From Sphingomonas sp. UBA4766 (GTDB lineage Bacteria > Pseudomonadota > Alphaproteobacteria > Sphingomonadales > Sphingomonadaceae), in assembly GCA_002403415.1 (NCBI GenBank), contig DHHS01000103.1:3623-10038 (forward strand): DNA of 6,416 nucleotides. The letters run 5' to 3'. Positions 1 through 6,112 of the stretch are shown here, in pieces (the stretch's first letter is position 1; each line of letters begins with the position of its first letter). Position numbers and translations under genes: made by a program. The notes beneath the pieces are model-generated. The model did no database searches. It saw only the letters and a list, made by a program, of their open reading frames with translations, and was not told where the DNA came from.

Positions 1-1
1 C

Positions 2-34
2 GCGGTGCTGGAAAGCCTGCGCGCGCGCGTCTGA
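2..34 (+). CDS. 3' end of an upstream gene, unidentified (partial)
   Basis: An open frame enters from the left edge and ends at TGA (32-34); the visible tail reads AVLESLRARV. Ten residues are too few to identify a family. The ending looks like an ordinary charged C-terminal helix, and it lies on the same strand as the next gene, 85 bp upstream of that gene's start. The two other plus-strand frames are also open here because of the high GC, so this is only the most natural reading. Confidence 0.4.
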   Translation, partial: AVLESLRARV

Positions 35-50
35 CCGATTGTCTTATAAA

Positions 51-88
51 CGGCCGGGACGTGCGGCGCGCACGCATAAGCCCGGCCG
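51..88. repeat. GC-rich nested inverted repeat in the 85-bp intergenic gap
   Basis: CGGCCGGG (51-58) is perfectly complementary to CCCGGCCG (81-88). Inside this stem, GTGCG (61-65) pairs with CGCAC (69-73) around a 3-nt loop, giving a nested stem-loop of 8 plus 5 bp. No T-run follows on the plus strand, so it is not a standard intrinsic terminator. It may attenuate or end transcription of the upstream gene, or stabilise an mRNA end. A TATAAA sequence at 45-50 lies just before it, but no -35 element can be recognised. What is seen is the complementarity; the role is unknown. Confidence 0.5.
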
Positions 89-108
89 CGCCCTCGCCAG
101 CGTTAATC

Positions 109-113
109 AGGGA
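109..113 (+). promoter_or_regulatory. Ribosome binding site of the oxidoreductase gene
   Basis: AGGGA sits 6 nt before ATG 120. It decides this start over the longer in-frame TTG start at 39, which has no Shine-Dalgarno sequence before it. Confidence 0.55.
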
Positions 114-119
114 CTCAAC

Positions 120-980
120 ATGCTTCAGAAAATCGCCTTTCTCGGCCTTGGCGCGATGGGGTCGCGCATGGCCCAACGCCTTGCGAATGCAGGCCACGCG
201 CTGACCGTCTGGAACCGTACGCCGCCCGCGCCCGCGCAATGGGCGGACGCCCGGATCGCCGACACCCCGCGCAAAGCCGCCACCGGCGCAGACATTGTGT
301 TCACGATGGTGCGCGACGATGAAGCGGCGCGCGCTGTGTGGCTGGACCCAGCGACCGGCGCGCTGGCCGCGATGAAGCCGGGGGCGCTCGCCATCGACTG
401 CTCCACCGTTAGCCAGGCGTTTGCGGGCGCGCTGAACATCGCCTGCGCCAGTGCCGGGGTAGATTGCCTCGACGCACCGGTGCTCGGGTCGCGCCCGCAG
501 GCAGAGGGCGGCGCGCTGATCTTTCTGGCGGGCGGCGAAGCGGCAACGCTCGACCGCGCCCGGTCCGTGCTGGCCGCACTCGGCGGCGCGGTGCATCACC
601 TAGGCCCATCCGGATCGGGCGCGGCGGCCAAGCTCATCCTCAACGCTTTGTTCGGCATTCAGGTGACCGCGATTGCCGAGCTGTTGGGACTTGCGGCCAG
701 GATGGGGCTCGCGCGCGCCGACATTGCCGCAGTGATCGCCGAAACCCCCGTTGCCAGTCCGGCGATGAAGGCCGCGATGAGCAGCATGATCGGCAATGCC
801 TTCGCGCCGATGTTCCCAGTCGATCTGGTTGCCAAGGATTTCGGGCTCATCGCCGATGCGGCAACCGCCGCGTCCAGCGCCATTCCGCTCGCCAGCGCCG
901 CCCGCGCCGTGTTTGACAATGCGCTTGCCCACAACCTTGGCGAGCATAATCTTACCGCTGTCGCCAAACTCTACCCCTGA
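120..980 (+). CDS. NAD(P)-dependent oxidoreductase, beta-hydroxyacid dehydrogenase family (GLYR1/GHB dehydrogenase-like)
   Basis: This 286-residue protein is the normal length for the 3-hydroxyisobutyrate / tartronate-semialdehyde / glyoxylate-succinic semialdehyde reductase family, which interconverts small hydroxyacids and their aldehydes or ketoacids in the cytoplasm. An N-terminal Rossmann fold opens with GLGAMG (residues 9-14). NRT (32-34) at the end of the second strand suggests NADP(H) preference. The substrate loop DCSTVS (93-98) and the DAPVLGSRPQAEGG segment (118-131) match the GLYR1-like branch, where this segment is typically of the form APVSGSKxPAExG. The catalytic lysine is K171 in GSGAAAKLILN, with N175 beside it. 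The all-helical C-terminal domain contains the family signature FPVDLVAKD (232-240). I chose ATG 120 because AGGGA (109-113) lies 6 nt upstream and the protein begins right at the Rossmann strand. The same frame is open back to TTG 39, but those extra 27 residues are basic and unlike the family. The exact substrate is not known. Confidence 0.88.
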   Translation: MLQKIAFLGLGAMGSRMAQRLANAGHALTVWNRTPPAPAQWADARIADTPRKAATGADIVFTMVRDDEAARAVWLDPATGALAAMKPGALAIDCSTVSQAFAGALNIACASAGVDCLDAPVLGSRPQAEGGALIFLAGGEAATLDRARSVLAALGGAVHHLGPSGSGAAAKLILNALFGIQVTAIAELLGLAARMGLARADIAAVIAETPVASPAMKAAMSSMIGNAFAPMFPVDLVAKDFGLIADAATAASSAIPLASAARAVFDNALAHNLGEHNLTAVAKLYP

Positions 981-1048
981 CCGGCAAAGCGGCAGAAAGC
1001 GCAATAATGGTTCCCCTTCATCCATAGGCGCGATACCAGCTTGTGGGT

Positions 1049-1055
1049 AAGGGGG
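1049..1055 (+). promoter_or_regulatory. Ribosome binding site supporting a TTG start for the MFS gene
   Basis: AAGGGGG lies 5 nt before TTG 1061. It is the only good Shine-Dalgarno sequence near any in-frame start of this gene; GTG 1043 and GTG 1082 have none at useful spacing. Confidence 0.5.
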
Positions 1056-1060
1056 CGACC

Positions 1061-2278
1061 TTGGGGTATAATCGGCGCATCGTGTTCATCGTGCTGGCCG
1101 CCGTGCTGATCGACACGATCGGCTTTGGCGTGGTGGTGCCCGTGTTGCCCGCGCTTATCATGCGGATCGGGGAGACCGGGCTGGATGAGGCCACGCAGAT
1201 TTCCGGCTATCTACTGGGCATTTACGCGCTGATGCAGTTTTTTGCCGGCCCCGTGCTTGGTAATCTGGGTGACCGGTTCGGGCGGCGGCCGGTGCTGATC
1301 GCGTCGATGCTCGCCTTTGCCGCCGACTACGCAATGATGGCGTTTGCGCCGACGCTCGCCTGGCTGTTTGTCGGCCGCGCGATTGCCGGGATCACCGGCG
1401 CGATTTACGGGCCGGCCAGTGCCGCGCTGGCGGATGCGAGCAGCGCGGAAAAGCGCTCCACCGTATTCGGCTGGATGGGCGCGGCCTTTGGCCTTGGCTT
1501 TATCCTGGGGCCCGCGCTTGGCGGCGTTCTGGCCAGTTGGGGGCCGCAGGCGCCGTTTCTGGCCGCAGCCGCGCTGGCCTTTGTCAACGCCATCGCGATG
1601 ATCGTGATGCTGCCTGAATCGCTCAGCCCCGGCCTGCGCCGCCCGTTCGACTGGCGCCGCGCCAATGTGATCAGCGCGTTTGCGCCCCTGTTCCACAGCC
1701 GCGAGGCAGCACCCCTACTCATCGCCTGGTTCTGCTGGCAATTGGCGAGCATGGTGTATCCGGCCACCTGGTCGTTCTGGAGCGCGGCACGCTTTGGCTG
1801 GGATGCGACCGCGATCGGCTGGTCGCTGGCGTTTGTCGGGCTGGTGATGGCGAGTGTGCAGACCTTTGTCACCGGACCGGTGATGGCGCGGATCGGGGAG
1901 CGGCGCGCGGCGGTCGTCGGCCTGGCCAGCGGCACGGGCGCGTTTCTGGCCTATGTTTTTGCGACCGCCGGATGGCACGCCTACGCCATTTTCCTCGTCT
2001 GCGGCCTGTCCGCGTTGACCGGGCCCGCCATGACGTCGCTGCTGTCGCGGCTCGCCGATGCCTCGCATCAGGGCGCGTTGCAAGGCGGGATCGGCAGCAT
2101 GAACAGCGTGGCCGCGATCATCGCCCCGCTGATGTTGACGCAGGCGCTTGCCGCCGGCGTCGCGCGCGGACAGCCGGGCGCGGCATTTGCGCTGGCCGCC
2201 GCGCTGGCGGGGATGGCGCTGGTGATTGTCGTTTGGAAAGTGCTGAGGCGCGCGCCTTCGGAGCCGTCCACCGCCTAG
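1061..2278 (+). CDS. TetA-like MFS transporter (TCR/Tet, DHA1 drug:H+ antiporter family)
   Basis: This is an inner-membrane protein of about 405 residues, the usual TetA length, with about 12 hydrophobic segments and a cytoplasmic central loop near residues 188-212. TM1 carries D18 in LIDTIGFG, followed by VVPVLP, the position of the key acidic residue in TetA proteins. Motif A is GNLGDRFGRRP (67-77), the motif B-like GRAIAGITGA lies at 105-114, and motif C is GFILGPALGG (146-155), which marks antiporters. LPESL (184-188), RFGWDATAIG (244-253) and LQGGIGSMNS (340-349) align with TetA segments. It probably exports a hydrophobic compound in exchange for protons. No tetR-type repressor gene is visible nearby, so tetracycline resistance should not be assumed. 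Start: TTG 1061 follows AAGGGGG (1049-1055) by 5 nt and places D18 at the TetA-like position. Alternatives are GTG 1043 (411 residues, no clear ribosome binding site) and GTG 1082. It lies 80 bp after the oxidoreductase and may share its transcript. Confidence 0.85.
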   Translation: MGYNRRIVFIVLAAVLIDTIGFGVVVPVLPALIMRIGETGLDEATQISGYLLGIYALMQFFAGPVLGNLGDRFGRRPVLIASMLAFAADYAMMAFAPTLAWLFVGRAIAGITGAIYGPASAALADASSAEKRSTVFGWMGAAFGLGFILGPALGGVLASWGPQAPFLAAAALAFVNAIAMIVMLPESLSPGLRRPFDWRRANVISAFAPLFHSREAAPLLIAWFCWQLASMVYPATWSFWSAARFGWDATAIGWSLAFVGLVMASVQTFVTGPVMARIGERRAAVVGLASGTGAFLAYVFATAGWHAYAIFLVCGLSALTGPAMTSLLSRLADASHQGALQGGIGSMNSVAAIIAPLMLTQALAAGVARGQPGAAFALAAALAGMALVIVVWKVLRRAPSEPSTA

Positions 2279-2279
2279 C

Positions 2280-3083
2280 CTATCCCTCGCGCCCCGGTCG
2301 GCGGCTGAGGGCTATGTCAAGGTGCCCGCCTGCATCCACCAGCATCACTTCGCCCGTCACGCTGCGCATCGCCGGATCGAGCAGGCTGACGACGGGGGCC
2401 GCCACATCGGGCGCCATTGTGGCAAGCGCCATCGGCACGCTCGCGGCGATCCGTGCGTTGAGTTTGGCAAATCCCTCCGCCCCCAACCGCTTTTCGAACC
2501 AGCCGGTGCCGACATAGCCGGGCGCCACCGCATTGACGCGAATGGCAGGTGCCAACACCCGCGCCAGGCTCTTGGTCATGGTAATCAGCGCCCCCTTGGA
2601 CGCCGCATAGGCGACCGACGACCCCATGCCAAACACCCCCGCGACCGAGGCGATATTGACGACCGCGCTCGCATCCCCCGCCTTCAGCGCAGGCGCACAG
2701 GCGCGCACCATCTGAAACGCAGCAATTACGTTGAGCTGATAGATGTCGACAAAATCATCGGCTGACAGCGCGTCCAGATCCTCATGCGCGGCAAATTTGG
2801 TGCGACCCGAATTATTGACGAGGAAATCGATCCGCCCGAACGCCTGAACCGCTGCATCGGCAAGCGAGCGGCACTGCGCATCATCGGTAATGTCGGCCCG
2901 CACCGCAATCGCCCCTCCGCCCACTTCGGCGGCAAGCGCCTCGGCATCGTCGCGGCTTGACGCATAATTGATGACGCAAGCCACGCCGCGTTCAGAGAGC
3001 ATCCGCACAGTTGCGGCACCGATGCCGGTGCCGCCACCCGTCACAATCGCGACGCGCCCAGTCCAACCGGCTGCCCCACTCAT
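2280..3083 (-). CDS. Short-chain dehydrogenase/reductase (classical SDR, FabG-like)
   Basis: This cytoplasmic oxidoreductase of 267 residues is slightly longer than the classical SDR norm of about 250. All core motifs are present: cofactor loop TGGGTGIG (15-22), NNSG (90-93, a variant of NNAG), the active-site asparagine N118, catalytic S146 in NIASVAG, Y159 and K163 in YAASK, and PGYVGTG (188-194). NYASSR (39-44) after the second strand is the pattern seen in NADP(H)-preferring members. The family oxidises alcohols or reduces ketones; the substrate here is not identifiable. It is the second gene of a minus-strand pair. Its ATG (3083-3081) overlaps the stop of the GST gene as ATGA, and there is no independent Shine-Dalgarno sequence, so translation is probably coupled. 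Its stop codon is 1 bp from the stop of the convergent MFS gene. Confidence 0.92.
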   Translation of the reverse strand: MSGAAGWTGRVAIVTGGGTGIGAATVRMLSERGVACVINYASSRDDAEALAAEVGGGAIAVRADITDDAQCRSLADAAVQAFGRIDFLVNNSGRTKFAAHEDLDALSADDFVDIYQLNVIAAFQMVRACAPALKAGDASAVVNIASVAGVFGMGSSVAYAASKGALITMTKSLARVLAPAIRVNAVAPGYVGTGWFEKRLGAEGFAKLNARIAASVPMALATMAPDVAAPVVSLLDPAMRSVTGEVMLVDAGGHLDIALSRRPGREG

Positions 3084-3694
3084 GCGGCAGCACTGGGGCG
3101 CGCCGATGCACGCTCATGCCAGCTGCGCAAATTCCCCAGCTCCTCCGGCATTTTCAGCCCGATCCACTCGGCAAAATCGACCACCGACAGCAAAACAATG
3201 TCCGCCATCGAATAATCCTTGCCCGCCAGCCACGGGCGGCTCTCCAGCGCTGCATCAATCTCGGCCATCGCCACCAGCGCGCGCGGACGGTTGCTTTCAC
3301 CATATTCAGTATATTGTGGCTTGACCACGCGCGCGGTGAAGGGGTGCGTATGCGCCCACACCATGCCGACTGGCATCATCAGCCGCAACTCGACCCGGCG
3401 CACCCACATGTCGACTTCCGCCACCCCCTTTGGCCCGCGCCCGAACAGCGGCGGATCGGGATTGAGCGCCTCAAGGAAGCGGCAGATTGACAGGCTTTCG
3501 GTGATGACTTCGCCGTCATCCAGCGCAAGCGCAGGGACTTGCCCCAATGGGTTGATGGCCAGAAAATCGGGGTGTTTGTGTTCCCCTGCCGGAATCGACA
3601 GCAATTTGGTGGTCAGCTTAATCCCTTTTTCCGCCAGAAAAATGCGCACCCGGCGCGGGTTGGGCGCCGGATTGGCGGCGTCATAATAAATCAT
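3080..3694 (-). CDS. Glutathione S-transferase family protein
   Basis: This is a 204-residue cytosolic GST-fold protein of normal family length. The N-terminal thioredoxin-like domain begins IYYDAANPAPNPRRVRIFL. It contains the cis-proline motif QVPAL (52-56, P54) and the gamma-glutamyl contact ESLSI (66-70; E66, S67). The all-helical C-terminal domain includes WLAGKDYSMADI (155-166), with S162 and D165 forming the usual N-capping box. GSTs conjugate glutathione to electrophiles, cleave ethers or isomerise intermediates. The usual catalytic Ser/Cys position at the start of helix 1 is A10-P11-N12-P13, so thiol activation must rely on another residue or on the backbone. I chose ATG 3694 because the domain begins there and AGAGG lies about 9 nt upstream. 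ATG 3736 and the longer frame to 3862 add non-homologous residues and run into the ligase gene. It is the first gene of the pair with the SDR and is divergent from the ligase. Confidence 0.88.
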   Translation of the reverse strand: MIYYDAANPAPNPRRVRIFLAEKGIKLTTKLLSIPAGEHKHPDFLAINPLGQVPALALDDGEVITESLSICRFLEALNPDPPLFGRGPKGVAEVDMWVRRVELRLMMPVGMVWAHTHPFTARVVKPQYTEYGESNRPRALVAMAEIDAALESRPWLAGKDYSMADIVLLSVVDFAEWIGLKMPEELGNLRSWHERASARPSAAA

Positions 3695-3782
3695 CCCTGA
3701 AACCCTCTTCCCGTTTTCGAATATCGCGTATGGCATTTCAAAGCGCGCTCGCCTAGCGAATGAATGGAAGGAGCAACCGGAA
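3695..3782. promoter_or_regulatory. Divergent intergenic control region between GST-SDR and ligase-thioesterase genes
   Basis: These 88 bp separate two diverging operons and must hold the start signals of at least one of them, unless a transcript starts inside a gene. Two short dyads are visible: TTCGAA (3716-3721) in the most AT-rich part, and TCGC-CTA-GCGA (3749-3759). The latter lies between the AT-rich part and the ligase ribosome binding site, where a repressor could act. No convincing -35/-10 pair was found on either strand. The regulatory role follows from the gene layout rather than from a recognised operator. Confidence 0.45.
3768..3773 (+). promoter_or_regulatory. Ribosome binding site of the acyl-CoA ligase gene
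   Basis: AAGGAG lies 9 nt before ATG 3783. It is a strong Shine-Dalgarno match and fixes this start. Confidence 0.75.
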
Positions 3783-5309
3783 ATGACCGCCGCCGACGCG
3801 CTTGCCAGCAATTTTTCGACATTGCCCGACCTCATCCGCTTGCACGCGGTCGAGCGGGGCACAAAACTGGCGATAGTGGGCGAAGACGGCGCGCTTAGCT
3901 ATGCCGAGCTCGATCTGGCGATGGACCAAATTGCCGTCGCGCTCCAGCGGGATGGCTTGGCGCAAGGTCAGGCGGTCGCGATCATCGGCGCGCCATCGGT
4001 TGCTTATGCCGCACTGTTCCTGGGCACGCTGCGCGCGGGCGGGGCGGCGACCCCGCTTGCACCGGGATCGACGCCTGAACAACTCGCCGCGATGATCGCC
4101 GACTGCGGGGCGGCGCATGTGTTCGTCGATGCCGCCGCCGGGGCAGCGCTGGCCGAGCACAAGGTGGCCGCCCAGATTATTCACATCGGCAGCGACGATC
4201 ACACCGCCTGGCTCGCGTCGACCGACACCCGCCCCGCCCCCGTGGCCACCGCGCCCTCCGACCCGTTCAACATCATCTATTCCTCCGGCACCACCGGCAC
4301 GCCCAAAGGGATTGTGCAAAGCCACGCGATGCGATGGGCGCATATCCACCGCAATGCGGGCGGGGGCTTTGGCGATGCGGTGACAATGGTGGCGACGCCG
4401 CTTTACTCCAACACAACGTTGGTGGTGTTCCTGCCGACGCTGGGCTGGGGCGGCACGGCGGTCATTATGGCGAAATTCGACGCGCGCCGTTTCCTCGAAA
4501 TGGCGCAAGCGCACCGCGCGACCCATGCGATGCTGGTGCCGGTGCAATATCAACGGATCATGGCGATCCCCGATTTCGACAGGTTTGACTTGTCGAGCTT
4601 TCGGCTGAAAACCTGCACCTCCGCGCCATTTTCGGCAGCGCTCAAGGCCGATGTCTGTGCGCGCTGGCCCGGTTTGCTGGTCGAATATTACGGCATGACC
4701 GAGGGTGGCGGCACCACGATCCTCAACTGCACCGCCAATCCGACCAAGCTGCACAGCGTCGGCCAGCCCGCCGAGGGGCATGACATCCGCCTGATCGACG
4801 AGGACGACCGCGAGGTGCCACCCGGCGCGATGGGCGAAGTCGTCGGTCGTTCGCCCACCATGATGAACGGCTATCACGGACGGCCAGAGGCAACGGCCGC
4901 CGCCGAATGGTTCGACGACAAGGGCAATCGGTTCATCCGCCACGGCGATGTCGGCCGCTTTGACGAGGACGGTTTCCTGATCCTGATGGATCGCAAGAAG
5001 GACCTTATCATTTCCGGCGGGTTCAACATTTACCCCAGCGACCTCGAAGCGGTGCTGCGCGCGCACCCGCTCGTCGCCGACTGCGCGGTCGTGGGCGTCC
5101 CAAGCGAGGCGTGGGGCGAAACGCCGGTCGGGTTTTTCGTGCCCGCGCAGGCGGGGGCGGACGCCGCCGAAATCCTGCAGGCCACCAACGCACAGGTTGG
5201 CAAGACTCAGCGCCTTGCCGAACTGCTCCCGATCGCCGAATTGCCCCGCAGCGCGATCGGCAAAATCTTGAAACGCGAACTGCGCGATCAGTGGAAGGCC
5301 ATGCAATGA
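3783..5309 (+). CDS. Class I adenylate-forming enzyme, probable acyl-CoA/aryl-CoA ligase
   Basis: This 508-residue member of the ANL superfamily is of usual length for medium-chain or aryl-CoA ligases. It activates a carboxylic acid to an acyl-AMP with ATP, then transfers it to CoA. The motifs are in order: P-loop YSSGTTGTPKG (166-176), A5 YYGMTEGGG (302-310), A7 HGDVGRFDEDG (387-397, with ribose-binding D389), hinge and A8 DRKKDLIISGGFNIYPSDLE (403-422), and the C-terminal catalytic lysine K494 in PRSAIGKILKREL. All catalytic residues are present, so the enzyme should be active. There is no carrier-protein or thioesterase domain fused to it. The substrate pocket around LYSNTTL (207-213) and TSAPF (279-283) is not one I can link to a substrate. 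The gene overlaps the downstream thioesterase by ATGA and diverges from the GST-SDR pair. Confidence 0.93.
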   Translation: MTAADALASNFSTLPDLIRLHAVERGTKLAIVGEDGALSYAELDLAMDQIAVALQRDGLAQGQAVAIIGAPSVAYAALFLGTLRAGGAATPLAPGSTPEQLAAMIADCGAAHVFVDAAAGAALAEHKVAAQIIHIGSDDHTAWLASTDTRPAPVATAPSDPFNIIYSSGTTGTPKGIVQSHAMRWAHIHRNAGGGFGDAVTMVATPLYSNTTLVVFLPTLGWGGTAVIMAKFDARRFLEMAQAHRATHAMLVPVQYQRIMAIPDFDRFDLSSFRLKTCTSAPFSAALKADVCARWPGLLVEYYGMTEGGGTTILNCTANPTKLHSVGQPAEGHDIRLIDEDDREVPPGAMGEVVGRSPTMMNGYHGRPEATAAAEWFDDKGNRFIRHGDVGRFDEDGFLILMDRKKDLIISGGFNIYPSDLEAVLRAHPLVADCAVVGVPSEAWGETPVGFFVPAQAGADAAEILQATNAQVGKTQRLAELLPIAELPRSAIGKILKRELRDQWKAMQ

Positions 5310-6082
5310 CCGCTTTGACCGAAATCCTCGCCGCAATGACGCCGGTTGACGACGGCTGGTCGGGCGCCATTCCCGCCGACTGGATGCAGGGGCGCACGAG
5401 CTATGGCGGGCTGTCCGCCGCGATGGCGCTCCATGCCGCGCAGCGTTGTGAGCCCGATCTGCCGCCGCTGCGCTCGGCCCAGATTGCATTTATCGGCCCG
5501 CTGGCCGGGCCGGTGACGGTCACCGCCACCAAATTGCGGCGCGGGCGCACCGCCGCCTTTATTCAGGCCGATGTCGTGTCGGACGCGGGGCTTGGGCTGC
5601 GCGCGACGTTTGTGTTCATGGCGGATCAGCCATCGGTCGTCGATTTTGACCAGCGCGCGCTGGTCGCTCACCGCCCGCCTGCCCCCGGCACCAAGCTTTG
5701 GAGCGGGCCAGAAGGATTCTTTGCGCATAACTTTGAATTTCTCGACCTGAAGGACGAAAGCCTGCGCCCGGCCGATTTGCTGCGCTGGGGACGGATGAAG
5801 GCGCATGACGGGATTGACCCGATGGTGCACGTAATGGCGATTGCCGATGGTCTGCCGCCGTCCGCCATCCGCCTGTTCGGCAAGCAGATCGGGCCAATCA
5901 GCTCGCTGACATGGATCATCAACCTGTTGACCCCCGCCCCGGTCACCACGGACGGCTGGTGGTTGCTGGGTGCGAAGTCGGACTTTGCCCGCAATGGCTG
6001 CTCCAGCCAGACGATGACGCTGCACAATGCCGATGGCGTGCTGATGGCGGAGGGGATGCAGAGCGTCGCCATTTTCGGCTGA
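5306..6082 (+). CDS. TesB-like acyl-CoA thioesterase family protein (double hotdog)
   Basis: This 258-residue protein has the length and layout of tandem-hotdog TesB-type thioesterases (4HBT_3-like). The first hotdog spans roughly residues 20-107, with GRTSYGGLSAAMAL (29-42) and the strand LRSAQIAFIGPLAGPV (55-70). The second spans roughly 135-257, with ISSLTWIINLL (198-208) and SDFARNGCSSQTM (225-237). Such enzymes hydrolyse acyl-CoA esters to the free acid and CoA. The position usually held by the catalytic Asp in TesB, at the start of the second-domain strand, appears to be Thr (T202), so activity is uncertain. ATG 5306 overlaps the ligase stop as ATGA, with GGAAGG (5293-5298) 7 nt upstream, so the two are made together. 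A role in CoA recycling or in hydrolysing misactivated acids is an inference from this pairing. The same frame extends upstream into the ligase gene but is a shadow there. Confidence 0.85.
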   Translation: MTALTEILAAMTPVDDGWSGAIPADWMQGRTSYGGLSAAMALHAAQRCEPDLPPLRSAQIAFIGPLAGPVTVTATKLRRGRTAAFIQADVVSDAGLGLRATFVFMADQPSVVDFDQRALVAHRPPAPGTKLWSGPEGFFAHNFEFLDLKDESLRPADLLRWGRMKAHDGIDPMVHVMAIADGLPPSAIRLFGKQIGPISSLTWIINLLTPAPVTTDGWWLLGAKSDFARNGCSSQTMTLHNADGVLMAEGMQSVAIFG

Positions 6083-6086
6083 GGCG

Positions 6087-6112
6087 GCCCGCCCCCGGGC
6101 CCACGGGCTTTT
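6087..6112 (+). terminator. Possible intrinsic terminator after the ligase-thioesterase operon
   Basis: GCCCG (6087-6091) pairs with CGGGC (6104-6108), directly followed by TTTT (6109-6112). The 12-nt loop contains the self-complementary CCCGGG, so alternative pairings are possible. The stem begins 5 bp past the thioesterase stop codon, where a terminator is expected. The stem and the T-run are short, so it may be only partly efficient. Confidence 0.45.

Noticed and set aside
39..119. N-terminal extension of the oxidoreductase starting at TTG 39
   Set aside because: The 27 extra residues are basic, unlike the family, and have no ribosome binding site. ATG 120 has one and begins directly at the Rossmann fold.
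1067..1072. TATAAT as a sigma-70 -10 box for the MFS gene
   Set aside because: There is no -35 element at 16-18 bp spacing and it lies within likely coding sequence (Tyr-Asn), so I did not list it as a promoter.
1043..2278. Calling the MFS gene a tetracycline resistance determinant
   Set aside because: TetA-like sequence features are shared by many chromosomal DHA1 pumps, there is no adjacent tetR-type gene, and base composition matches the surroundings, giving no sign of recent transfer.
3695..3862. Longer GST starts at ATG 3736 or further upstream to 3862
   Set aside because: These would overlap the divergent ligase start or add residues with no GST homology. The GST domain starts at ATG 3694.
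5111..5305. Upstream extension of the thioesterase frame inside the ligase gene
   Set aside because: It is Arg-rich shadow translation. The hotdog protein starts at ATG 5306 with a good ribosome binding site and an ATGA overlap.
3753..5489. A 578-codon open frame on the minus strand opposite the ligase
   Set aside because: It lies antisense to a ligase with every ANL motif intact. Its translation is Arg/His/Gly-rich with no recognisable domain, the usual product of GC-rich codon bias in an opposing frame.
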